Positions 53,467 to 61,319 of a stretch of 64,000 nucleotides of DNA are shown one piece after another. The stretch comes from Cellulosilyticum sp. I15G10I2. Its GTDB lineage: Bacteria > Bacillota > Clostridia > Lachnospirales > Cellulosilyticaceae. The position numbers and the translations under genes were made by a program. Each line of letters opens with the position of its first letter. The first letter of the stretch is position 1. The stretch covers positions 310,001 through 374,000 of the forward strand of contig NZ_FMMP01000006.1 of assembly GCF_900095725.1 (NCBI RefSeq). Reading direction: 5' to 3'. The notes beneath the pieces were generated by a model, which worked only from the letters and a program-made list of their open reading frames with translations, did no database searches and was not told the origin of the DNA.

Positions 53467-53973
53467 TTAATCAGTATATTTTTCAAGAAGGTCTTTCAGA
53501 ATTTCAAGAGTGTCAAGCGTATTTATTCTTGTGCGAAAATATTCATCTAGCAGCTGAAGCCTTTGTATATCAGTTGTTACACGTGTTAATAAGGTCAGGG
53601 TATATAAATTGCTTCTAACAAGATTGAGAAAATTAAAAGTAAGCCTGACTTGTCTATCTTGCTCATTGAGGCCTTGAACAATATCGGCGTAGTCTTCGAT
53701 TCTTTCGTTAAGTGAGGATAAGTTATTACTAATGATACTAATTTGATCTTGAAGTTGATTGGTATCAATAGAATCTCTAAGGGCAGATTGTGCAATATTA
53801 AGTGATTGGTTTTGCGCATCTTTAATCTCACCAATGAATTGATTAATGGTTTCTTTATGCTCAGCTGGAGAAATAGACCCTAGCTCCGAGGCATTTAAAA
53901 TAACAGATGTGAAAATGATAATGATTGATAATGACGTTGTAATTAAAAATTTAAGATTATTTATTTTACACAT
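53467..53973 (-). CDS. exported helical protein, member 3 of a three-paralogue family
   Basis: Unknown function. A 168-residue protein with a hydrophobic N-terminus (FLITTSLSIIIIFTSVILNA) and helical mature part. Blocks shared with member 2 are HKETINQFIGEIKDAQNQ, IAQSALRDSI, VRLTFNFLNLVRSNLYTLTL and LLDEYFRTRINTLDTLEILK. The spacing of Leu and Ile suggests a helical bundle. Immediately upstream lies a membrane-protein gene with the same promoter-region element. Confidence 0.72.
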   Translation of the reverse strand: MCKINNLKFLITTSLSIIIIFTSVILNASELGSISPAEHKETINQFIGEIKDAQNQSLNIAQSALRDSIDTNQLQDQISIISNNLSSLNERIEDYADIVQGLNEQDRQVRLTFNFLNLVRSNLYTLTLLTRVTTDIQRLQLLDEYFRTRINTLDTLEILKDLLEKYTD

Positions 53974-54045
53974 ACACCACCTCTAATTATTTATGAAACT
54001 TATACATTTAAAGTAACCTTTCTTAAAAGAAGTATGTACTACTTA
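53974..54045 (-). promoter_or_regulatory. conserved 5' element, copy 3
   Basis: Read on the minus strand: TACATACTTCTTTTAAGAAA, then GGTTACTTTAAATGTATAAG, a spacer, and AATTAGAGGTGGTGT before the ATG. TACATACTTCTT is exactly shared with copy 4. Confidence 0.65.
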
Positions 54046-54055
54046 AAAAACATAC

Positions 54056-54607
54056 CTAAAAGAAAACTAGTACTGAAATGATACCTGCAATTATTGAACC
54101 TATTATATTTGAAATTAAATCAAAATTTGTATCTATAAGGCCGTGCTGATTATCTGAATTGCTTATAGAGTCTAAAATAAATTCGTATATTTCATAAACA
54201 CAACCATATGAAATACCGATGGTTGCTACGAAGATAGAGACATATAGCCTTGAATGGATTGTGGGCGTTATAGTTTCATTTAATATTTCATAAAAAAATA
54301 AAGCATAAGAGAATGCCCCAAAAGCATGTAAAAATCTATCGTAATACTTTGAACGATAATAATAGTTTAGATATTTACCAATAAGATTGTTTCCAATAAT
54401 AGTTATTAAGGCAAGGGTTATAATAAAGGGCCTAGCATAAAATTCAAACTTATATTGTGCTGCTAAAAAAATTAAATAGAGAGTATAAGATACAAGATTC
54501 TCAATAAAAAAACTATATTTCTTCTTAACAAAGTCAGCAATACCGATAATTAAAATAACTAACGAAAAGATAATAGTTATAAGCATTAATAATTTATTAT
54601 ATTCCAT
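54056..54607 (-). CDS. YjdF/DUF2238-like integral membrane protein
   Basis: A 183-residue membrane protein with five to six predicted segments. The C-terminal half has YDRFLHAFGAFSYALFFYEI, then GISYGCVYEIYEFILDSI and GLIDTNFDLISNIIGSIIAG, a layout of charged residues within membrane segments like that of the DUF2238 (YjdF) family. The role of that family is not known. Its 5' region carries the same element as the exported-protein genes, so it probably belongs to the same regulon. No terminator separates it from member 3, which begins 82 bp later. Confidence 0.65.
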   Translation of the reverse strand: MEYNKLLMLITIIFSLVILIIGIADFVKKKYSFFIENLVSYTLYLIFLAAQYKFEFYARPFIITLALITIIGNNLIGKYLNYYYRSKYYDRFLHAFGAFSYALFFYEILNETITPTIHSRLYVSIFVATIGISYGCVYEIYEFILDSISNSDNQHGLIDTNFDLISNIIGSIIAGIISVLVFF

Positions 54608-54680
54608 ATGGGCACCTCTAGTTATTGATATAGGTTACATATTTAAAATAACCCATTTATTTAAGAAGTATGTATTATTG
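54608..54680 (-). promoter_or_regulatory. conserved 5' element, copy 4
   Basis: Read on the minus strand: ATACATACTTCTTAAATAAA, then TGGGTTATTTTAAATATGTA, a spacer, and CAATAACTAGAGGTGCCCAT before the ATG. ATATCAATAACTAGAGGT is exactly shared with copy 1, 24 kb away. Confidence 0.65.
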
Positions 54681-54711
54681 CAAAAAGCAAATAGAGCGAA
54701 ACTTTATAAAT

Positions 54712-54736
54712 AAAAAAGAGGACTTAAAAGTCCTCT
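54712..54736 (-). terminator. terminator of tRNA-Thr
   Basis: Minus-strand GAGGACTT/AAGTCCTC hairpin followed by six T. Confidence 0.85.
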
Positions 54737-54774
54737 AATCATTGCATTTATTGGGTTTTAAGCTTTTAAGAGTA

Positions 54775-54847
54775 AGCTCCCGAGCGGACTTGAACCGCCG
54801 ACCTCCGCCTTACCAAGGCGACGCTCTACCTACTGAGCCACGAGAGC
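54775..54847 (-). tRNA. tRNA-Thr (anticodon GGT)
   Basis: A 73-base cloverleaf on the minus strand. The acceptor arms GCTCTCG and CGGGAGC pair with one wobble, the anticodon stem TCGCC/GGCGG (one wobble) encloses the loop TTGGTAA, and the T arm contains GTTCAAGTC. The discriminator is T and CCA is not encoded. The anticodon GGT reads ACC and ACT. Confidence 0.95.
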
Positions 54848-54860
54848 AAAATGCTTATTT

Positions 54861-54889
54861 ATAATAGCATAGGGAGGAATGATTGTCAA
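54861..54889 (-). promoter_or_regulatory. promoter of tRNA-Thr
   Basis: On the minus strand: consensus TTGACA, a 17-bp spacer, then TATTAT, about 13 bp ahead of the mature tRNA 5' end. Confidence 0.8.
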
Positions 54890-54940
54890 CATTTCTCCCT
54901 ATTTTATATTAAGTCTTAATTATTTGAATTGTTAAGTGCT

Positions 54941-55576
54941 TTAATAACCTAGATTTTCACCTACTAAAATAACTTTAATACGATCTTTCTCTCGACTATT
55001 ACGCGTAATGACTGTATGCATACAGATACAATCAGGAGAAAGACAATCATGACATACACCTGTTTTAGCACAAGGGGTATTTTTCTCAAGCCTAAGTGCA
55101 TTGAGAGGACTGGCAAAATTCTTTACACGACTAATCGCTTCTTGCTCATTGAAAACAATTTTATTCATACCAACAACAATAATAACATTTTTAGGACCAT
55201 AAATGAGTGCTGCTACTCTATTACCAGTGCCGTCTATATTTACAAGCTTGCCATCTAAGGTAACAGCATTGCTGCTCATAAGATAGTAATCACAAGAAAG
55301 GGCATCATGATAGAGGTCACTTACTTGATCTGGATTAACCTTTGAGCGGTCTAATAAAGTATAGCTTGGATTAGCAGCAAGTTTTTCAAGTAAGCCAATT
55401 TCTAGTAATGTCATAGATCCACCCCATGATATAGAAGCATTATCTTCTATTAATGAACAGACTTTTTGAGCAGCTTCATGTTTGTTATCTACATAATAAG
55501 CTTGTAGATTACGCTGTGACATTTTCTTGATGATTGCCTCAGCAGTAACTTTATAATATTCCTTTTTTATATCCAA
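54941..55576 (-). CDS. LUD domain protein (LutC/DUF162 family)
   Basis: A 211-residue LUD-domain protein. The pattern ASISWGGSMTLLEIGLLEKL, SSNAVTLDGKLVNIDGTGNR and VIIVVGMNKIV is the LutC-type core. A Cys-rich C-terminal part (CAKTGVCHDCLSPDCICM) could bind a metal or cluster. LutC is part of the lactate oxidase complex LutABC, but stand-alone clostridial copies lack partners and have unknown function. GGGGGA precedes the start. Confidence 0.85.
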   Translation of the reverse strand: MDIKKEYYKVTAEAIIKKMSQRNLQAYYVDNKHEAAQKVCSLIEDNASISWGGSMTLLEIGLLEKLAANPSYTLLDRSKVNPDQVSDLYHDALSCDYYLMSSNAVTLDGKLVNIDGTGNRVAALIYGPKNVIIVVGMNKIVFNEQEAISRVKNFASPLNALRLEKNTPCAKTGVCHDCLSPDCICMHTVITRNSREKDRIKVILVGENLGY

Positions 55577-55795
55577 GATGATTCCCCCTCTATGTATTAA
55601 TTGAATCTATATTATTATACCATACTTTTAAAGTAAGCGGAGTTTACCATTTATACAATTTTTTACACTATTCATCGCAGTAGGTGTCATAACCTGAAAA
55701 AATATGTATAATATAGAAAGGAGCGAAAAGTGTGTACTAGAGAGCGGCGATTAGTTAATCTATGAAAAGTGGCAATTAAAAAGGGGGTGGTGTTG

Positions 55796-56506
55796 GTGAT
55801 AAAAATAGCACTTTGTGATGATAACCATATATTCTTAAAAGAATTTGAAAATCTTATAGAGAAGTATTTAGTGAGTCATTGTGTAAACGGTGAGGTGAGT
55901 ATTTATAATAATGGAAGGAGTCTTTTAGAACAATTTAGCAAAGATCATTACGCTTTTGATATTATATTTTTAGACATTGATATGCCTTATATAGATGGTA
56001 TTGAGACGGCACAATGTATCAGAAATATGAATAAAGAGGTCACTTTAATTTTTTTAACCTCAATGGAAGATCGAGTATATGAAACCTTTCAATTTAATAC
56101 TTTTAGATTTATAAGAAAAAACTATGTACTTATTGAGCTAGATGAATGTTTAAGTAAGGCACTTAGGTTGCTTGAAAATGAAAAAAGCACCTACTCTTTT
56201 AAAACAAAAGAAGGAACTATAAAGTTAGCCATACAGGACATTTTATATTTTATGTATATTAACAGACATGTAGAAGTAAAAACGATTGATAATTATTACA
56301 GATTAACTGTAACAAGATTCCAAGATATTATCAATCAGTTCAGTGACAAAGATTTTGTAGCTATACATAGAGGCTGTATTGTAAATGTTAAATATATCAA
56401 AGTTATTAACAAGCTATATATTATACTTGATAATAATGAGAAGTTATCTATAAGTCGGTATAAGGTTAATGAAGTATTTCGTGCATTTACAAATTATGCG
56501 AGGTAG
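55796..56506 (+). CDS. LytTR response regulator, AgrA-like
   Basis: About 236 residues. The receiver domain (IKIALCDDNHIFLKEFENLI; phospho-acceptor Asp in IIFLDIDMPYIDGIE) is followed by a LytTR DNA-binding domain (ILYFMYINRHVEVKTI, then FVAIHRGCIVNVKYIK). The frame extends nine codons upstream, but AAGGGGGTGG sits just ahead of a TTG/GTG pair; the GTG is used here. It should be phosphorylated by the kinase encoded next and bind the direct repeat before agrB. Confidence 0.88.
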   Translation: MIKIALCDDNHIFLKEFENLIEKYLVSHCVNGEVSIYNNGRSLLEQFSKDHYAFDIIFLDIDMPYIDGIETAQCIRNMNKEVTLIFLTSMEDRVYETFQFNTFRFIRKNYVLIELDECLSKALRLLENEKSTYSFKTKEGTIKLAIQDILYFMYINRHVEVKTIDNYYRLTVTRFQDIINQFSDKDFVAIHRGCIVNVKYIKVINKLYIILDNNEKLSISRYKVNEVFRAFTNYAR

Positions 56507-56515
56507 GGGATAAAA

Positions 56516-57841
56516 ATGATTAGTGGAATAGTTTGGAATTTATTTGAATATGGTCTTTGTTTAATAGAGCTATTTTTTTTATATATGTTTTTAAATGAAG
56601 TAATAGTTAAAAAAGAACATATACCTGAGTATATGGTTTATGTAATACTTATAATGAGTAGTATAGTTTCTTTTGCTTTAACTAGAATCAGTATTTTTTC
56701 TGCGTTTAAGGTAATAGTTGGGTATGGCATTTGTATAATAGTTACAGCTATCCTTTATAAAGCAAAGTTCAAAATTAAGTTGTTTTGGGGAACCATTTAT
56801 TATATAGGATTAGGGCTTATAGACGTTGTAAGTGTCATTTTGATTTCGTATATCACTAAAATAGATATCGTTACTGTTGCCTTATCGAGTAATTGGTATA
56901 GAATTTTGCTTTCTGTCTTTGCAAAGCTTATAGCATTTATACTTATTAAATTGATAGCTAAAACAACCCGAAAGTCACTAGGAGACATACCTGCAAAGTT
57001 TTGGCATATGATATTGGGGGTTTTTGCAATTGCACTAGTAAGTATAATTGCTGTCATAGAAATAGGTATTATTCTCCAGGGAAATGAACTAGCGGGTTTA
57101 TTTTTAGTTATTATTTCTATTGGTATACTTGTTCTAAGTATAACTGTTTATCAGACCTTCCAATATATGTGTAACTATTTTGAGAAAGAAAAACAATATG
57201 AGATTATTGAATATCAAAATGAAATGCTTATAAAAGCTACCTTAGAAAAGGATGAATCCCACAAAGAGATTAGAAAAATCTGGCATGATTTTAATAATCA
57301 TATCAGCTGTATTGATATGCTGCTTCAAATGGATAATATTAAGAGGGCAAGACAATACATTTATGACATGAAAATAAACAGTGAAAAAGTACATTTTGAT
57401 ATAAAAACAGGTAATGAAATAGCAGATGCTGTCATTAATCAAAAGTACATGCTAGCTAAAAAGCATGATATTCAATTCAATGTTAATGGGTTTTTAGGAG
57501 AAAATATGAGTGTCAATGCCATAGACCTATGTGCTTTGATGAGTAATGGATTAGATAATGCTATCGAGGCAAATTTAAAGGTTAGAGATAAGCATTCTCG
57601 AAAGATTCATGTACATATGAAACCTTATAAAGATTATTTACTTATAGAAATTATTAATGCTGTAGGGGAAGAATTAAAAAACATTGAGCATTTACAAACG
57701 ACAAAAAAAGATAAAAGTAAACATGGATTTGGTATGTTAAGTATGAAGAAAATAGCTGAAAAATATGATGGATACCTCCAGTATAGTTATGAGAATAAGT
57801 GCTTTAGTCTTTCGATTATGCTAAAGGTAGTTAATGAATAA
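56516..57841 (+). CDS. sensor histidine kinase, AgrC-like
   Basis: A 441-residue membrane kinase. About six N-terminal membrane segments (residues 1-225) form the peptide-sensing part. The dimerisation helix carries the phospho-acceptor His in IRKIWHDFNNHISCIDMLLQ, followed by the GHKL ATPase with LCALMSNGLDNAIEANLK and HGFGMLSMKKIAEKYDGYLQ. It follows the regulator gene by nine bases. The expected signal is the cyclic peptide made by the agrBD genes downstream. Confidence 0.9.
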   Translation: MISGIVWNLFEYGLCLIELFFLYMFLNEVIVKKEHIPEYMVYVILIMSSIVSFALTRISIFSAFKVIVGYGICIIVTAILYKAKFKIKLFWGTIYYIGLGLIDVVSVILISYITKIDIVTVALSSNWYRILLSVFAKLIAFILIKLIAKTTRKSLGDIPAKFWHMILGVFAIALVSIIAVIEIGIILQGNELAGLFLVIISIGILVLSITVYQTFQYMCNYFEKEKQYEIIEYQNEMLIKATLEKDESHKEIRKIWHDFNNHISCIDMLLQMDNIKRARQYIYDMKINSEKVHFDIKTGNEIADAVINQKYMLAKKHDIQFNVNGFLGENMSVNAIDLCALMSNGLDNAIEANLKVRDKHSRKIHVHMKPYKDYLLIEIINAVGEELKNIEHLQTTKKDKSKHGFGMLSMKKIAEKYDGYLQYSYENKCFSLSIMLKVVNE

Positions 57842-57865
57842 TATAATTCTTTTATAGAACCTAAT

Positions 57866-57920
57866 AAAAGCTCCTATTTAATACATTGATTTTAAATCAA
57901 AAATTAAATAGGAGCTTTTT
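57866..57920 (+). terminator. terminator separating the sensor operon from agrBD
   Basis: AAAAGCTCCTATTTAAT / ATTAAATAGGAGCTTTTT, with an inner TTGATTT/AAATCAA stem. agrBD must therefore have its own promoter. Confidence 0.85.
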
Positions 57921-57946
57921 GGTAATATGTTATTAAAAAAATGACT

Positions 57947-57975
57947 ATTCGTACCAAAAATCATACCATTCGTAC
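57947..57975 (+). promoter_or_regulatory. direct-repeat operator, likely LytTR regulator site
   Basis: ATTCGTACCAAAAAT at 57947 and ATTCGTACAAAAATT at 57968, start to start 21 bp (about two helical turns). This is the geometry of AgrA/LytTR sites, 9-bp repeats with 12 bp between. It lies just ahead of the probable agrBD promoter. Confidence 0.65.
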
Positions 57976-57980
57976 AAAAA

Positions 57981-58011
57981 TTAACACAAGTGTAAAAAAA
58001 AGGTGTATAGT
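57981..58011 (+). promoter_or_regulatory. probable agrBD promoter with long spacer
   Basis: TTAACA, a 19-bp spacer, then TATAGT with an upstream TG. The long spacer is typical of AgrA-activated promoters, which are weak without the activator. Confidence 0.5.
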
Positions 58012-58030
58012 AAATTCAAGAGGTGAGGAC

Positions 58031-58618
58031 ATGATAAAAACGATGTGTGAGGATTTTTCATTTATTCTTGTGAGAAATAGAATTATATCTGAAGATGACA
58101 GAGAAGTCTATATCTATGGCCTTGAGCTTTTAGTTAACAGCTTATTAGTAGTAGGGACTATTTTGACATTAGGCCTTCTCTTAAATAAGATCCTTGTTAC
58201 GGTAACTTTCTTAATTGTATTTTGTTCTATAAGAAGTTATGCGGGAGGCTTTCATGCAAGTCAGTACTGGAAGTGCTATTGCATTGGATGCTTATCGTAT
58301 TTAAGTATCATAACTGTAGTACATAGTACAGCTATATTTGATATGTATATTTGTAGTTTCATATTTTCAAGTATTTCTTACATAGGGATTTATAGCAAAG
58401 CGCCTTTAAATAGCAAGAAGAATCCTAAGACAGAAAAAGAAATGCAAAGAAATAGTGTTATAACGAAGGTGCTCATAAGTATATATACTTTGATAACAGC
58501 TATAGGGATATTTGCATATCCCCAGGGGATAGAATTGTGGTTCACTATAGCTTGTACGCAACTAGTAGTTACCATTTTTTTAATGATAACCATATTACAA
58601 AGGAGGTATTTAAGATGA
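58031..58618 (+). CDS. agrB: accessory gene regulator B-like membrane protease
   Basis: A 195-residue AgrB, the membrane cysteine protease that trims AgrD at its C-terminus and closes the ring. The catalytic pair is seen in RSYAGGFHASQYWKCYCIG: His, then Cys seven residues later. Four to six membrane segments follow, with a basic loop (LNSKKNPKTEKEMQRNS). The frame extends upstream, but AGAGGTGAGG precedes the ATG used. The stop overlaps the agrD start (ATGA). Confidence 0.9.
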   Translation: MIKTMCEDFSFILVRNRIISEDDREVYIYGLELLVNSLLVVGTILTLGLLLNKILVTVTFLIVFCSIRSYAGGFHASQYWKCYCIGCLSYLSIITVVHSTAIFDMYICSFIFSSISYIGIYSKAPLNSKKNPKTEKEMQRNSVITKVLISIYTLITAIGIFAYPQGIELWFTIACTQLVVTIFLMITILQRRYLR

Positions 58619-58773
58619 AAAATTTAAAAGAAAAAGTATTAAGAGGAATTGCAAAAGCAGCTGATAAAGCGGTAGAAGGAGCATGTGGTTCTAAGTCATT
58701 CTGGATAACATATGAACCAGAAATGCCTAACGTTTTAAAACAAGCAAAGATGGACTCTCAAAAACATAGCTAG
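58615..58773 (+). CDS. agrD: AgrD-like cyclic autoinducer peptide precursor
   Basis: A 52-residue precursor: an amphipathic N-terminal helix (KEKVLRGIAKAADKAVEG), then the signal region ACGSKSFWIT, then an acidic recognition tail YEPEMPNVLKQAK. The tail matches other AgrD proteins (compare HQPEEP of C. perfringens). Placing that tail in register puts Ser28 where the ring Cys normally is (SFWIT against CLWFT), while the only Cys is Cys24, four residues earlier. AGGAGG precedes the start. Below usual gene-size cut-offs but well supported by agrB. Confidence 0.88.
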   Translation: MKNLKEKVLRGIAKAADKAVEGACGSKSFWITYEPEMPNVLKQAKMDSQKHS

Positions 58774-58803
58774 AGATAATGAGACAATTTAACACTTTAA
58801 AAA

Positions 58804-58850
58804 TAAAAAGGATGTAAATCTGGATAGATTCAGATGACATTCTTTTTATT
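58804..58850 (+). terminator. terminator after agrD
   Basis: AAAAAGGATGT...ACATTCTTTTT with inner ATCTG/CAGAT pairing. Confidence 0.75.
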
Positions 58851-58924
58851 TTTGTGTACAATTTTAAAATATAATGGGGTATACTAATTAATAAATGAAG
58901 TTGTAGAAAGTGAGGGTAAATAGC

Positions 58925-59593
58925 ATGAAACAAATTAGTGTATTTGAAGTTATAGGACCTAATATGATAGGCCCATCAAGCTCTCATACAGCTGGAGCAC
59001 TAAGAATAGCAAGCGTTATGTATAAACTTGCACCAAAAGATATTGCTAAGGTTACTTTTATTCTGTATGGATCTTTTGCAAAAACTTATAAGGGACATGG
59101 GACTGATCGGGCGTTGGTTGCAGGTTTATTGGGTATGGAACAGGATGATGAGCGTATAAAAGATGCATTTGAATATGCAGCTAAGCAGGAACTGCAGTAT
59201 CTATTTGAAACAAGTGACAGTAAAAGTCATAAACATCCTAATACTGTAGAAATTGTGGTAAATGATCATAAAGGCAATCAGTTAAGTATCACAGGTTCTT
59301 CAATAGGAGGCGGAAGTATAAGTATTGATAAAGTTAATAATATGGACGTTTTTTTTACTGGCGAATATTATACTTTGCTTATTACGCAAGAAGATAAGCC
59401 TGGGGTCGTTGCCTATATTACACAATGTCTCAGTGAACAGGGAATTAACATTGCTTTTATGAGACTTTATAGAGAAGATAGGGGTAAACTGGCATACACA
59501 ATTATAGAAGCTGATGAACCTATTAGAGAAGCAATAATTGATCATATCATTGCCCATGACAAGGTACATGATGCAAAAATAATTCATTTATAG
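58925..59593 (+). CDS. sdaAB: L-serine dehydratase, beta subunit
   Basis: A 222-residue subunit of the iron-sulfur L-serine dehydratase, which turns serine into pyruvate and ammonia. The start motif FEVIGPNMIGPSSSHTAGAL is diagnostic, and a C-terminal ACT domain (YTLLITQEDKPGVVAYITQC) may bind serine or other amino acids. A GTG five codons upstream is less favoured than the ATG after GAGGG. The alpha subunit follows after 11 bases. Confidence 0.93.
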   Translation: MKQISVFEVIGPNMIGPSSSHTAGALRIASVMYKLAPKDIAKVTFILYGSFAKTYKGHGTDRALVAGLLGMEQDDERIKDAFEYAAKQELQYLFETSDSKSHKHPNTVEIVVNDHKGNQLSITGSSIGGGSISIDKVNNMDVFFTGEYYTLLITQEDKPGVVAYITQCLSEQGINIAFMRLYREDRGKLAYTIIEADEPIREAIIDHIIAHDKVHDAKIIHL

Positions 59594-59604
59594 GAGGCAT
59601 GCCA

Positions 59605-60480
59605 GTGAATTTCATAAATGCTGTAGAACTAATTAATATATGTAATAAGCAAAATTTAAAAATATCAGAGGCTATGATAAATAGAGAAATGCTAGTATTC
59701 CACTCGGAAAAAGAACAGCTTGTAGAGCGCATGACACATTCTTATAATATTATGAAAAATGCAGTTCATAAGGCGCTACAGGACGACCTTATTTCTATAG
59801 GCGGTTTAATAGGTGGCGAAGCTAAAAAGATATATGCCAGAAGTGAAATGGAAGAATCAGTATGTGGTGGGTTAATATCAAAAGCAATAAGCTACGCTGT
59901 AGGTGTTTTGGAAGTAAATAGCTCAATGGGGCTGATAGTAGCAGCGCCAACCGCAGGTTCATCAGGGGTCATTCCAGGAGCATTTATTGCTATTCAAGAG
60001 GCTTTTAATTTACCAGATGAAAAAATGATTTTAGCACTGTTTAATGCAGGGGCCGTCGGTTATTTAATTACTAGAAATGCAACTGTTTCTGGGGCAGAAG
60101 GAGGATGTCAGGCAGAAGTGGGTGCCGCTTCTGCAATGGCTGCATCGGCGATTTGTGAGCTTAAAGGAGGCACACCTAGTCAATGTTTAGACGCAGCATC
60201 GACTGCTTTGTCCAATGTGCTGGGGTTAGTATGTGATCCTATAGCGGGACTTGTAGAGGCACCTTGTCAGAAGCGCAATGCTATGGGCGTGTCAAATGCA
60301 CTCATTAGCGCTGAAATGACTTTGTGTGGTATAAAACAAGTGGTTCCATTTGATGAAACTGTAGAGGCAATGTATAAGGTCGGGAAAAGTATGCCATCAG
60401 AACTTAGAGAAACGGCTATGGGAGGGATAGCTGCTACACCTACTGGATGTCAGCTTTGTTCGCAGATCTTTAATTCATAA
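59605..60480 (+). CDS. sdaAA: L-serine dehydratase, alpha subunit
   Basis: A 291-residue catalytic subunit that carries a 4Fe-4S cluster. Segments LGLVCDPIAGLVEAPCQKRN and TPTGCQLCSQIFNS hold the cluster cysteines; AAPTAGSSGVIPGAFIA and EGGCQAEVGAASAMAASAI are strongly conserved. The ATG two codons earlier touches the AGGAGG site, so the GTG seven bases from it is taken as the start. Ends with a terminator. Confidence 0.93.
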   Translation: MNFINAVELINICNKQNLKISEAMINREMLVFHSEKEQLVERMTHSYNIMKNAVHKALQDDLISIGGLIGGEAKKIYARSEMEESVCGGLISKAISYAVGVLEVNSSMGLIVAAPTAGSSGVIPGAFIAIQEAFNLPDEKMILALFNAGAVGYLITRNATVSGAEGGCQAEVGAASAMAASAICELKGGTPSQCLDAASTALSNVLGLVCDPIAGLVEAPCQKRNAMGVSNALISAEMTLCGIKQVVPFDETVEAMYKVGKSMPSELRETAMGGIAATPTGCQLCSQIFNS

Positions 60481-60498
60481 TAGAATAACTTATAGATA

Positions 60499-60528
60499 AA
60501 GGAGTATAGCCAAGCTATACTCTTTTCT
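60499..60528 (+). terminator. intrinsic terminator after sdaAA
   Basis: AGGAGTATAGC / GCTATACTCTT with a three-base loop and a T-rich tail. Confidence 0.8.
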
Positions 60529-60589
60529 TATTATGAACTGTTCTAAAATGCATACGCTGTCCATAAATTAATAAAAAGGAGGTGAAAAA

Positions 60590-61285
60590 ATGGAGATAGG
60601 ATATATCATGCTTATTGCAATATGTGTTATAGCACTAGTCGTACTCATGGTTGATATTACAGCAGTTTTAAGTAATCGCTATTACATACTTAAAATCGTA
60701 TGCATCATGTTATTTGTATTTACAATGTTGAGATATTTCACTTTAATTGTATATGGCGATGCGCCAGCTTATCAGCAGATTATGGTACTTAGGTATTTCT
60801 ATTTAGCAAGTAGTATTGGCCTGACAATTCCTACAGTATCGGCTATATGGTATGTGACTCCCCTATATCGAGAAAAAATAAGTTATCCCCGGTATTTATT
60901 ATATTTTACGCCTTGGATCATCTTTTATATGTACATAATCATCAGACAGCCTACAGTTGTAGTACAAGGAGAGAGTTTTGGATATGCTTTACATCTTATA
61001 GACAGATATCCAATGTATCTTAGTATTGCTCAAGGAAGTTTTATAGCTATTGTTTTCATACTCAGTATAATAGGGATAATGAATTATAAAAACTTGCAGA
61101 TACGGGTTCAGCTTCTAATGATAATAATGGCCCAGATCACCTTATTACTAGATGGGATAACTTATTTTATTAAAATACCCCATACATTTCCAAGGTTTAC
61201 TGTAAGTGAAGTATTGGGTTTTGCAGCACTCATTTATGCTTTTTCGAGTAAAATAATAGAAGTTAAAGGCATAACCAACCAATAA
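60590..61285 (+). CDS. seven-segment membrane protein of unknown function
   Basis: A 231-residue protein with about seven predicted membrane segments and almost no soluble part. The layout (short N-terminus outside, loops such as REKISYPRYLLYFTPW) recalls the N-terminal 7TM sensor of some histidine kinases, but no kinase or other output domain follows. AAAAGGAGGTG precedes the start. The next gene is convergent and shares a terminator. Confidence 0.65.
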   Translation: MEIGYIMLIAICVIALVVLMVDITAVLSNRYYILKIVCIMLFVFTMLRYFTLIVYGDAPAYQQIMVLRYFYLASSIGLTIPTVSAIWYVTPLYREKISYPRYLLYFTPWIIFYMYIIIRQPTVVVQGESFGYALHLIDRYPMYLSIAQGSFIAIVFILSIIGIMNYKNLQIRVQLLMIIMAQITLLLDGITYFIKIPHTFPRFTVSEVLGFAALIYAFSSKIIEVKGITNQ

Positions 61286-61319
61286 AAAAAACAGCCCGTG
61301 GGCTGCTTTTTTATTGGTT
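61275..61319. terminator. bidirectional terminator
   Basis: Inverted repeat AACCAATAAAAAA..CAGCCC / GGGCTG..TTTTTTATTGGTT with a three-base loop region, between convergent genes and overlapping both stop codons. Confidence 0.8.

Noticed and set aside
51900-54700. Prophage remnant, suggested by the ERF gene and the nearby tRNA-Thr
   Set aside because: No integrase, capsid, tail or lysis genes and no direct repeats matching the tRNA 3' end could be seen; the neighbouring genes look chromosomal.
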